Position numbers and translations under genes: made by a program
Shown: piece by piece, positions 27,145 to 35,228 of the stretch
Numbering within the stretch: position 1 is the first letter of the stretch
Layout of the letters: every line of letters begins with the position of its first letter
The notes under the pieces: generated by a model
Seen by the model: only the letters and a program-made list of their open reading frames with translations
The model's database searches: none
Told to the model about the DNA's origin: nothing
Source: Okeania sp. KiyG1
Lineage (GTDB): Bacteria; Cyanobacteriota; Cyanobacteriia; Cyanobacteriales; Microcoleaceae
Length of the DNA stretch: 64,000 nt
Assembly: GCF_014132355.1 (NCBI RefSeq)
Contig: NZ_BLZO01000118.1
Coordinates: 62,001-126,000 of the forward strand
Direction: 5' to 3'

Positions 27145-27435
27145 ATGGCAATAAAAAAAATCACTATAACTGCTACATCCAATGGCTATACAGCCAAATA
27201 TTATGAAGGAGGAGTACCCAAAGCCAAAATTTATATCGATGGCCAAGAAATTAACTTCGGCAGCTATAGTTGGGGTATCAATGTGGCCGTATTCGATGAA
27301 GTCACAGGTAAACCACTATTTTGTAACAGATTTGATACTCCCATTGGCAACAGCTACATCTTTGCTGATTTCATCAACAACCTGCCAGAAGGAAAGATAG
27401 TTGCCCTAGCAATCAAAGGCAATCTAGTTCAATAA
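27145..27435 (+). CDS. ILEI/FAM3-type domain protein
   Basis: 96 residues, no signal peptide. The sequence IDGQEINFGSYSWGINVAV, then TGKPLFCNRFDTPIGNSY and LPEGKIVALAIKGN fits the ILEI (interleukin-like EMT inducer) fold, also found in the stem regions of mammalian GnTs and in scattered bacterial proteins, where it is thought to bind carbohydrate. It is shorter than usual at the C-terminus. A poly-A rich start (ATGGCAATAAAAAAAATC) sits 32 bp after a MITE. Followed 160 bp later by the polyprenyl synthase gene on the same strand. Confidence 0.6.
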   Translation: MAIKKITITATSNGYTAKYYEGGVPKAKIYIDGQEINFGSYSWGINVAVFDEVTGKPLFCNRFDTPIGNSYIFADFINNLPEGKIVALAIKGNLVQ

Positions 27436-27596
27436 TAAAAAATAAAATAAATTATTCCACAGAAACTATCAGTTCTTTCCCCCTACTCCCTACTCCCTAT
27501 TAATATTATTATTTGTTGCTTGTTGTACTAAAAAAATGTGTTTCATGTTAAGTGATAAAATGTTTGTCTTGAAGAGTATTGAGCTATAGAAAATTT

Positions 27597-29783
27597 ATGT
27601 TTGCCATATTTTTATGTTGTATAGTCTTGAGTTTTTTTACTTGGTTAGTGTACCAACCTGATGCTCACAAATCAAAGCGTTCTCAAAAACCAGCAAAAAC
27701 CATTGTCTCAAACGATAAAGCAGAGAACTACTACCGATATCCTTCCAATGGGAAGTCTGATTCAGTTTTGTTAACAGTTTCTATTGAAGTGCCAAAAGGA
27801 CAGGAAGCTGAAAAAATAGAGGTCCAAGGAAACGGAAGAACTGTTCTATTAGCAAATGAAAGCCAGTCTAATGGTAATGGTAAGACTAATTCAGTCTTGG
27901 TAAAAATTTCCATAGAAATGCCCAAGGAACAGGAACTCAAAAAACACGATCATCAAACCAACCAAGTAACTGCTCTAGTAGCTAACGGACATCAATCTAC
28001 TGCTAATGGTAATGGTAACAATGGAAATCAAGGTAGTAGTAACGGCCATTTAGCCATAGTTAACACTGCTCCAGAAGTCAAAGTTGAGCCTACTCAAGTC
28101 CACCCCCCTAAACCAGATGATAGCAATGGTAACAATGGAAATCAAAGTAGTAGTAACGGCCATTTAGCCATAGCTAACACTGCTCCAGAAGTCAAAGTTG
28201 AGCCTACTCAAGTTCACCCCCCTAAACAAGATAATAGCAATGGTCACAATGGAAATCAAAGTAGTAGTAACGGCCATTTAGCCATAGCTAACACTGCTCC
28301 AGAAGTCAAAGTTGAGCCTACTCAAGTTCACCCCCCTAAACAAGATAATAGCAATGGTCACAATGGAAATCAAAGTAGTAGTAACGGCCATTTAGCCATA
28401 GCTAACACTGCTCCAGAAGTCAAAATTGAACCTACTCAAGTTCACCCCCCTAAACAAGATAATAGCAATGGTCACAATGGAAATCAAAGTAGTAGTAACG
28501 GCCATTTAGCCATAGCTAACACTGCTCCAGAAGTCAAAGTTGAGCCGACTCAAGTTCACCCCCCTAAACCAGATGATAGCAATGGTGGATCTGTAGGGAC
28601 AGAAACTACTATACCATTGCCTAACGGAGGTAGCATACAACTACCAGATGAGGCAGAGAGTATTGCAACTCCTCCAAGTCCAGAGAAACCCCAGTTTGAT
28701 AAGACTATTATTAATGAGACATTGCAACAATCTCGACAAGCAATTACTGGCAGGATTATGCAGTTTATTGATTTTAAGCGCGATATATCCGGAGGTTATG
28801 CTCCGCTATACGAAATGCTGAAAGATTATCCATTTCGTAAGGGGAAGATGTTGCGACCTACAATGTGTATTAGTGCAGCAAGGGCAATGGGAGGAATGGG
28901 GGATAGAGCTTTGACAACAGCGGCAGCTCTGGAGCTATATCATAATGCTTTTTTAATACATGATGATATAGAAGATGGTTCTGAGTCTCGGCGGGGTAAA
29001 GAAACTCTGCATCACGCTATTGGGATAGCTCGGGCAATTAATGTTGGCGATGCTACTAATGTTTTAGCCGTTGGTCTATTACTGGAAAACCTATCGGCGA
29101 TCGGCATACAAAAAACTCTCAATGTCTTGCATGAAATAGAATTTATGGCACAGCAATCTGTGGAAGGGCAAGCAATGGAGTTGGATTGGGTGGCTAATAA
29201 TACTGGTCATCTAACAGACCAAGACTATTTTACCATGTGTGTCAAGAAAACTTGTTGGTACACTTTTATGACTCCCTTGCGGATCGGTTTAATTATTGGA
29301 CACCCTACGGCGAATCTTACTGAGCTAGTTAAACCTCTGGCAGATATAACTCGGTTTGGGATGATTCTGGGGATTGCTTTTCAGATTCAAGACGATCTAC
29401 TTAATATATTGGGAGATTTGAAAACCTATGGTAAAGAAATAGGGGGAGATATCTATGAAGGTAAACGCACAATTATGTTGAATCATGTTATTGCTAACAG
29501 CAACGCTGCGGATCGGATTTTAGAAATTTTGGCGCTGCCACGGGAACAGAAAACACCAGAACAAATTGAGTTTATTCTGGAAGAAATGAAGCGTTGCGGT
29601 AGTATCGACCACGGTTGGTATTTAGCTCGAACTCTCGCCAACCAAGCTGACAATATTTTTGAGTCTATGGATTTTCTCAGGCCAGAATCTCCTTTGCAAC
29701 CGGGAGAAAATTGGGGATCGTCTCTGCAAGACCGTCGCTTTCTGAAACAACTGATTAACTATGTGATTTATCGAAATTTGTAA
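27597..29783 (+). CDS. Membrane-anchored polyprenyl diphosphate synthase with repeat linker
   Basis: About 728 residues from ATG 27597 (a TTG at 27579 would add six). Residues 1-20 form one membrane helix (FAIFLCCIVLSFFTWLVY). Residues 20-135 are low-complexity. Residues 139-328 are five perfect 38-residue repeats (SSSNGHLAIANTAPEVKVEP core). From about 370 comes a trans-isoprenyl diphosphate synthase: KMLRPTMC, first Asp-rich motif DDIED (456-460) and second motif DDLLN (599-603), with Asn in place of the last Asp, as in some subfamilies, then YGKEIGGDIYEGKRT. It should condense IPP with an allylic diphosphate. Chain length cannot be read. Normal enzymes are about 300 residues and soluble, so the tether and linker are unusual. 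Confidence 0.85.
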   Translation: MFAIFLCCIVLSFFTWLVYQPDAHKSKRSQKPAKTIVSNDKAENYYRYPSNGKSDSVLLTVSIEVPKGQEAEKIEVQGNGRTVLLANESQSNGNGKTNSVLVKISIEMPKEQELKKHDHQTNQVTALVANGHQSTANGNGNNGNQGSSNGHLAIVNTAPEVKVEPTQVHPPKPDDSNGNNGNQSSSNGHLAIANTAPEVKVEPTQVHPPKQDNSNGHNGNQSSSNGHLAIANTAPEVKVEPTQVHPPKQDNSNGHNGNQSSSNGHLAIANTAPEVKIEPTQVHPPKQDNSNGHNGNQSSSNGHLAIANTAPEVKVEPTQVHPPKPDDSNGGSVGTETTIPLPNGGSIQLPDEAESIATPPSPEKPQFDKTIINETLQQSRQAITGRIMQFIDFKRDISGGYAPLYEMLKDYPFRKGKMLRPTMCISAARAMGGMGDRALTTAAALELYHNAFLIHDDIEDGSESRRGKETLHHAIGIARAINVGDATNVLAVGLLLENLSAIGIQKTLNVLHEIEFMAQQSVEGQAMELDWVANNTGHLTDQDYFTMCVKKTCWYTFMTPLRIGLIIGHPTANLTELVKPLADITRFGMILGIAFQIQDDLLNILGDLKTYGKEIGGDIYEGKRTIMLNHVIANSNAADRILEILALPREQKTPEQIEFILEEMKRCGSIDHGWYLARTLANQADNIFESMDFLRPESPLQPGENWGSSLQDRRFLKQLINYVIYRNL
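28011..28580 (+). repeat. Five 114-bp in-frame coding repeats
   Basis: Units start at 28011, 28125, 28239, 28353 and 28467, nearly identical at DNA level. Each encodes 38 residues rich in Asn, Gly, Pro and Ser. High identity suggests recent unequal exchange. Confidence 0.95.
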
Positions 29784-30075
29784 AATTAGGGAATAGGTAT
29801 GGAGGGAACAGGGAATAGGGATATAGATAAAGATAAGCTCTCTAGTTGACTTTTTATCAAAACATAGCACTACGCAAATAGGTTATACCAAGTCCGGATA
29901 ATCAATGATAAAAAACCTATTCCCTATTTGTAAAATTAGGGAATAGGTATGGAGGGAACAGGGATATAGATAAAGATAAAGATAAGCTCTAAGCTCTCTA
30001 GTTGACTTTTTATCAAAACATAGCACTACGCAAATAGGTTATACCAAGTCCGGATAATCAATGATAAAAAACCTT
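29777..30075. repeat. 151-bp tandem duplication after the prenyl synthase
   Basis: TTTGTAAAATTAGGGAATAG at 29777 recurs at 29928. Both copies end with ACCAAGTCCGGATAATCAAT and AAAAACC. The first copy includes the last codons and stop of the synthase gene. Confidence 0.85.
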
Positions 30076-30227
30076 TTCCCTTCTAACCTTTTCTGTCCTC
30101 ACAGGAGTGCGCATTCCCTCTGTTGGTCAGCGTTCCGCAAGCGAGCTGGCGTCGTCGCGGGGTCGCACCGCTTCTGCCTTCTGCCTTCCTTCCTCTAAAG
30201 TGTAAGTATTCAATCGGACATGATATT
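30036..30227. mobile_element. Family C MITE (copy C3), left end duplicated
   Basis: ATACCAAGTCCGGATAATCA at the left (twice, because of the 151-bp duplication) and TATTCAATCGGACATGATAT at the right. The interior shares CTTCTGCCTTCCTTCCTC and AAAGTGTAA with C1 and C2. Confidence 0.65.
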
Positions 30228-30312
30228 ACTTCTGAATTCTGACTTCTAACTTCTGACTTGCGCGTAGCGCCATATCACTACTACCCAAAAAATTTACAAG
30301 ATTTAGGCAAAT

Positions 30313-31842
30313 ATGAACTCATTCCAACTTCCGCAACTTCAATTCCAGCTACAACCTGGTTCAACTGTGCTTCTACGAATGTCTTTTCACAACCGAATGA
30401 AGGAGGCTATACTGTTACGCCCTACTTTAGATGATTGGGTAGTAGATGGCGATTTAGTTGTATCGGCAAACCAAAGCCTCGAACCAGAATACATTTATCT
30501 GTTTTCGGGTAGTGATGCTAATCAAATGATGACAATTTCTCTTCCTGGGGATGTGTTACCTGGACAAAGGTTAAAAACTTGGTTGCGATTTCCTGGCATT
30601 CAAGAAGAGGCTATTCCTATTGATGTAGCATTTATGCCAGTCGTACAACCGCATCCTCAAGTTGTAGAGTTTCTCCTTGTTGTTAAATTTCCTATTTCTG
30701 GGGAAACTAATTCTGGATTTTCTCATACTTTAGACCCTACTATGGCGGGTATTTTTGGCTTAATATCAGGGGTCATCGATCTGGATAAAATTCCTACTCG
30801 TTGGTTGGTGGCAGAACTTTTAATCGTTATTGCTCAAAAAGGAGAAGAATACGCTCAAACTTTACCAGGCAGTAAATTGCTGGAACAACTTAAACACACT
30901 GTTTTTTATCAAAATGGAATAGTTGCTCTTACCTCTGCTCAACTCCCTGGTTGGATATCTGAAAGTTTGACGATCGCTAATACTATTTTAGGGGGCAGCA
31001 CTCAGACACCGGGAACCCAAAGATTACTTTATATCTGGGAAAGATGGTTATTGAGTTTGGTTGAAACAGATGTGGAAGCAGAGGGGGTAGGTAAGCAAAT
31101 TTTTGTGCCACCATTTTTGGCAGAAACAGTAGTTGCTAAATTAGGGACGGATACCGATCGCTGGTTGGGTAATATTCTCTTGGGTTTAGCAATGTTGTCA
31201 CCTCGTATTGGTAAGACTTTGGGCACTATTGCCGAACTTGTAACCCCCATAGCTATTGCTGATGCCAAGGCAACTGAGGCGGGTTATGTTTTGGCAACAG
31301 CATTGCCGGGATTAAATTTCTTGCCAGTACGGTGGTTGGTAGTGGAACTATTGGTAGTTCTTGCCCAAGTAGGAAATGAGTATGCTGACAGTGAAATGGG
31401 ACATCAGTTAAGCGATCGCCTGAGTCGTACTCGCTTCTTTAAAAATGGTGTAGTTGCTTTAGCATCGGCAAAAGTGCTTCGGTGGCTGCAGATTAGTCAG
31501 TCGTCTGCTACTGCTTTTGCTAATTCCATTGGTGGTACAACAGGAATGGGAGGAATGTTGATTTTTTGGGAATTGTGGTTGTGGAGTCTGCTGCCAGATA
31601 ACAGTAATATTCAGAGCTTAGTTCCCAAGAATTCTACCAGGGAAGCTTTGAGCGCAGAATTCGGAATGAATGGCGATCTTTGGTTTGAGGCAATTATTTT
31701 GGGGTTAGCAGTTATTTCCCCCAGGATAGCAACCATATTAGAAGCGATCGCTACTTTAGCACCAGAAGTTGTAACTCGCCCCTCCCAACCTCAAACTCTT
31801 GTTGAAGATGTAATTGGGGAATCTAAATCTATTCAACTTTGA
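30313..31842 (+). CDS. Unknown protein with internal duplication
   Basis: 509 residues, no signal peptide. Residues 1-145 form a beta-rich N-terminal domain (QLQPGSTVLLRMSFHNRMKE, LPGDVLPGQRLKTWLRFPG). Residues about 160-320 and 335-490 are two copies of the same module: RWLVAELLIVIAQKGEEYA versus RWLVVELLVVLAQVGNEYAD, FYQNGIVALTSA versus FFKNGVVALASA, IWERWLLSL versus FWELWLWSL, and ILLGLAMLSPRI versus ILGLAVISPRI. The module is helical and amphipathic. I know no family. Sits between a polyprenyl synthase and a CrtC/AttH-like gene on the same strand, but MITEs separate them. Confidence 0.75.
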   Translation: MNSFQLPQLQFQLQPGSTVLLRMSFHNRMKEAILLRPTLDDWVVDGDLVVSANQSLEPEYIYLFSGSDANQMMTISLPGDVLPGQRLKTWLRFPGIQEEAIPIDVAFMPVVQPHPQVVEFLLVVKFPISGETNSGFSHTLDPTMAGIFGLISGVIDLDKIPTRWLVAELLIVIAQKGEEYAQTLPGSKLLEQLKHTVFYQNGIVALTSAQLPGWISESLTIANTILGGSTQTPGTQRLLYIWERWLLSLVETDVEAEGVGKQIFVPPFLAETVVAKLGTDTDRWLGNILLGLAMLSPRIGKTLGTIAELVTPIAIADAKATEAGYVLATALPGLNFLPVRWLVVELLVVLAQVGNEYADSEMGHQLSDRLSRTRFFKNGVVALASAKVLRWLQISQSSATAFANSIGGTTGMGGMLIFWELWLWSLLPDNSNIQSLVPKNSTREALSAEFGMNGDLWFEAIILGLAVISPRIATILEAIATLAPEVVTRPSQPQTLVEDVIGESKSIQL

Positions 31843-31854
31843 CAATGAATGAAC

Positions 31855-32328
31855 GGCGTTGGTGAAGCGCGTATATGATATTAATCTTAATTAGGCGTTG
31901 CTGATTCTGGGTATGATGCAGAGCTAGCCGAGCAAGCCAAAATTGGGGGGAATAAAACTCTAAAAGTCCCCCTTGATCCCCCTCCCGTCCCCCTTGAAAA
32001 GGGGGAAGCCAGATGTTGCTGCGCTTTTTGTTGAACGGGGGATGCGCGGGGGCGAAGGCGAGAAAAAAACAATCGCACATTCATACTTCAATTCAGCAAC
32101 ACCCTTAATTATTGAGGAGTCAACTCACCCCTAACCCTCCCAACTCACCCCTAACCCCTCCCAACCCACCCCTAACCCCTCCCAACCCACCCCTAACCCC
32201 TCCCAGGAGGGGAAGTCAGGAGGACCGAGTCAGGAGGAAAGAAAGAAGAATAAAGAGGAATATAAGGAGAAAGTTTTTTGTTCGCGCTCTTATCCGGACA
32301 TGATATCATACCTCTTTTCACCAACGCC
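31855..32328. mobile_element. Family B MITE (copy B2) interrupted by a family A MITE
   Basis: GGCGTTGGTGAAGCGCGTAT at the left and CTTTTCACCAACGCC at the right. Exact 8-bp duplication GAATGAAC at 31847-31854 and 32329-32336. Without its insert it matches B1. Confidence 0.9.
31894..32103. mobile_element. Family A MITE (copy A3) nested in B2
   Basis: GGCGTTGCTGATTCTGGGTA at the left, CAATTCAGCAACACC at the right. Exact 8-bp duplication CTTAATTA at 31886-31893 and 32104-32111. The empty site is seen in B1 (ATCCTAATTATTTAGGAG). Confidence 0.92.
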
Positions 32329-32391
32329 GAATGAACAAATATTAGCATTTTGTAGGTTGGGTTGACAAAGGAAACCCAACAAAGACTTAGT

Positions 32392-32592
32392 GGGACTTAC
32401 ACATTTTCTGGGCAGAAAAATGCTTGTTTGCGCAGCATTCCGCAGGAAAAGTCAGTCTAGACAAGGGAATTACGTCAAAGCCCTAAAAATGGCTAGAACC
32501 CTTGGTAATAAAGGAATTATATCTTTTCGACGTAAAAGCCTCTGGCTATCTATATTTGAGCCTATTTTTTGCTGCTTTTTTGTGTAAGTCCC
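32392..32592. mobile_element. Family H-like MITE (copy H3)
   Basis: GGGACTTACACATTTTCTG at the left and TTTTGTGTAAGTCCC at the right. It contains a 24-bp dispersed repeat at 32428 (GTTTGCGCAGCATTCCGC...). The adjoining GTTAGGGTTTGCTGA at 32593 is a family F end. Confidence 0.6.
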
Positions 32593-32635
32593 GTTAGGGT
32601 TTGCTGAAAAAAGCAAAGTGTGGGTACCCACCCCT

Positions 32636-32797
32636 AATATAGAATCCGGTTGAATAGTTATTGTATAGTTGGGAGTAGGGGACCCACCCCTAACCCCTCC
32701 GGTGGAGGGGAAGAGGGGAGTGGGGAGTAGGGGAGATTAAAGGTTTGAAGTAATTTAAGAAATTATCAACATATACTATATAACCGGATTCTATATA
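32636..32797. mobile_element. Family K MITE (copy K2)
   Basis: ATAGAATCCGGTTGAATAG at the left and TAACCGGATTCTATAT at the right; shares AGGGGACCCACCCCTAACCC and TTTAAGAAATTATCAAC with 13636-13904. Confidence 0.6.
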
Positions 32798-32901
32798 ACC
32801 CCTCCGGTGGAGGGGAATGTGGGGAGTGTGGGAAGTGTTGGAAAATTTTAGGCTTGTCACACTACTTGATATCACTGGATGTACTGATAACTGAAATAAC
32901 T

Positions 32902-33963
32902 ATGGATGAAAGAACATTAGCTAGTGTAGAACAATTACGCATTCCTACTACTGACCAGTCAGCACCTTTAGACTGGAAAGACTGGTATCATTTTATTTTA
33001 ATGGAACCCAAAAGTGGGCTGAGAGTTTTGGTGAATTTGACTCTCAGCGGTAGACTGACTGGGGGCGAACTACAATTGAGTTTTATTGCTACTATACCCA
33101 GAGAATTTCTGCCCGCTGAACTTCATCAGGACAATAATTTAGCAACATTCGGCACTGCCTACCCCCAGAGATGGGTGGCGGAAACTGTGAGTCGCGAACC
33201 CTTGCGGTTACAAGGTCAGAATGTTTCTTTAGAAATAGATGGCAGACAATCACAGGTAACGGTGCAAGATGAAGGGTCTGGGTTGGCGATCGCCTTTACA
33301 GCTTCTGCGGAGGCCACACCATTGTTAGTAACAGAAGAATCTCCTTTCGGTAGCGGTTTTATTGGTTGGGGTTTGGTGCCTGGTTTACAAGTGGCGGGGG
33401 AATTATCTGTTGGCGGGGTGAATTTTCCCATCCATCGAGATTGGTTTTGCTACCATGACCGCAACTTTGGTCGGTTTCGTTGGGGGGAGGATATCGGTTG
33501 GGAGTGGTTTGTCGCTTTTGCAACTTGTAATGACGGTCAAACTTTGACTCTGGTTTTAGATAGACGTACTAACAGAGACCATTCTGAGTGGGGGTTATCT
33601 TATATATTCGTTTATTTGGGAAATAGGTTGCGAAAGATTTTTCTTGGGACAACTTTGGCGATCGACTGGGAATGGTCGAGGACTGGGGTGTTACCGATGC
33701 GATTGCCGGGAATTATGGCTAGCGTGTTTGCCCATCGCAGTGTGCCCATGCCCGAAAGTTTGCGAGTGGAGGCAGCAGATGAGCGCGATAGTTTGTCGGT
33801 TGCAGTGAATTTTGATAGTGCGATGGAGTTGGTAGTGCCCGATAACAGAGCGCGTCAATATAGTTTTATTGAGGAGGTGAGCGGTAATGTGGAGGTGAAG
33901 CTCTTGCTAGATGGAGAGATATTGCACGGTCGGGGTTTGATTTATGCCGAGTATGTTGTCTAG
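32902..33963 (+). CDS. CrtC/AttH-like lipocalin-fold protein
   Basis: 353 residues from ATG 32902. The frame is open further upstream from a TTG at 32854, but that part overlaps repeat debris. Contains the family hallmark WFCYHDRNFGRFRWGEDIGW, corresponding to the YHDHNWG-type motif of the hydroxyneurosporene synthase (CrtC)/AttH double-lipocalin fold, and later ADERDSLSVAVNFDSAMELV and IEEVSGNVEVKLLLDGE. Known relatives hydrate or cyclise carotenoid and terpenoid double bonds. Substrate unknown. In gene order it follows a polyprenyl diphosphate synthase and an unknown protein, fitting a role in an isoprenoid product. No signal peptide. Confidence 0.65.
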   Translation: MDERTLASVEQLRIPTTDQSAPLDWKDWYHFILMEPKSGLRVLVNLTLSGRLTGGELQLSFIATIPREFLPAELHQDNNLATFGTAYPQRWVAETVSREPLRLQGQNVSLEIDGRQSQVTVQDEGSGLAIAFTASAEATPLLVTEESPFGSGFIGWGLVPGLQVAGELSVGGVNFPIHRDWFCYHDRNFGRFRWGEDIGWEWFVAFATCNDGQTLTLVLDRRTNRDHSEWGLSYIFVYLGNRLRKIFLGTTLAIDWEWSRTGVLPMRLPGIMASVFAHRSVPMPESLRVEAADERDSLSVAVNFDSAMELVVPDNRARQYSFIEEVSGNVEVKLLLDGEILHGRGLIYAEYVV

Positions 33964-33988
33964 ATATCCTGCTTAACAAAATTTTTTT

Positions 33989-34141
33989 GGCGTTGCTGAT
34001 TCTGGGTATGATGCAGAGCTAGCCGAGCAAGCCAATGCGTGGGGGGAATAAAACTCTAAAAGTTCCCCACGCATTGGGGGACCAGCAGGGGCTTGACTAG
34101 AACCAAACAATCGCGCATTCATACTTCAATTCAGCAACGCC
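33989..34141. mobile_element. Family A MITE (copy A4)
   Basis: GGCGTTGCTGATTCTGGGTA at the left and CAATTCAGCAACGCC at the right; flanked by AT7-type T runs on both sides. At 153 bp it is the shortest, probably basic, form of family A. The centre is a GCGTGGGG / CCCCACGC hairpin. Confidence 0.8.
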
Positions 34142-34190
34142 AATTTTTTTTTGCTTACTTCTGCCATGGTAAATTTGTCTTAAATATCTA

Positions 34191-34343
<153 letters not shown>

Positions 34344-34365
34344 AATACCGAATCTCACGCATTAT

Positions 34366-34448
34366 TGCTACATATCGAAGAATGTTTAGAGTTAAAGTCG
34401 GTGGGGTTAACTTTAACAATGACTGATATTTATGATGAGGTTTTATAG
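34366..34448 (+). pseudogene. C-terminal fragment of a Uma2-family gene
   Basis: Encodes ECLELKSVGLTLTMTDIYDE and VL, nearly identical in DNA and protein to the end of the Uma2 gene at 38922-39488. Nothing else of that gene is present here. Confidence 0.8.
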
Positions 34449-34566
34449 CTTTAAACATTTAGTGTATTAGTGGCTTTAGTTATTTAGGAGAGAAGGGGGG
34501 AATTTTGTATCATTCTTTTTTCAAAGTGGTATATATAATTGAACAAAAGAAAGAAAAGAGGAAATT

Positions 34567-35151
34567 ATGATTGCTCAACCTGAAAATTCTCAAAAAATGA
34601 CAGCGGAAGAATATTTAGAATGGGAAGCTAAACAGGAATTTCGCCATGAATATGTGGATGGAAAAATTTTAGCTATGACTGAAAATAATATTCCTTATAA
34701 TAATATTGTTCTCAATTTTTTTACGGCTTTACATTCCTCTGTTCGTCAAAAAGGCTGTAGAATTAATGTGTTAGATGCCAAAGTTCAGGATGCTAAAAAT
34801 AATCGTTATTTTTATCCAGATTTAGTGATTAGTTGCAATGCTGATGATTTAAAATCTCGCGACTTTATCCAACATCCTAGTGTTATTATTGAAGTTCTTT
34901 CTCCCAGTACAAGGGGTTACGACCGCGACGATAAGTTTAAATATTATCGTCAATTTTCGAGTTTGCAAGAGTATGTTTTAGTAGATTCAGAATCAATTTA
35001 TGTTGAGATTTATCAGCGTGGTGAAGGGAGAATGTGGCTTTATTCTGCATATACTGAGGGAGAAGATTTTACATTATCTAGTATTGAATTTAATTGTGCT
35101 GTTGATGTTTTATATGAGGACGTTAGTTTTGAGACTGAAGAACAGAAATAA
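34567..35151 (+). CDS. Uma2-family (DUF820) putative nuclease
   Basis: 194 residues. Restriction-endonuclease-like PD-(D/E)xK fold: FRHEYVDGKILAM, then FYPDLVISC with the Asp, VIIEVLSPST with the Glu, and YYRQFSSLQEYVLVD with conserved positions. The family is hugely expanded in cyanobacteria and its role is not known. Preceded by AAAGAGG six bases before the ATG as a ribosome-binding site. Lies 77 bp ahead of the CHAT-TPR gene, in the same direction. Confidence 0.88.
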   Translation: MIAQPENSQKMTAEEYLEWEAKQEFRHEYVDGKILAMTENNIPYNNIVLNFFTALHSSVRQKGCRINVLDAKVQDAKNNRYFYPDLVISCNADDLKSRDFIQHPSVIIEVLSPSTRGYDRDDKFKYYRQFSSLQEYVLVDSESIYVEIYQRGEGRMWLYSAYTEGEDFTLSSIEFNCAVDVLYEDVSFETEEQK

Positions 35152-35228
35152 ATATAGAAAGAAAATTGCATAACTGGTTAGTTCTACAGAGATATAGTTG
35201 AGTAATATCAATTTTAAGAGTTAATTTT

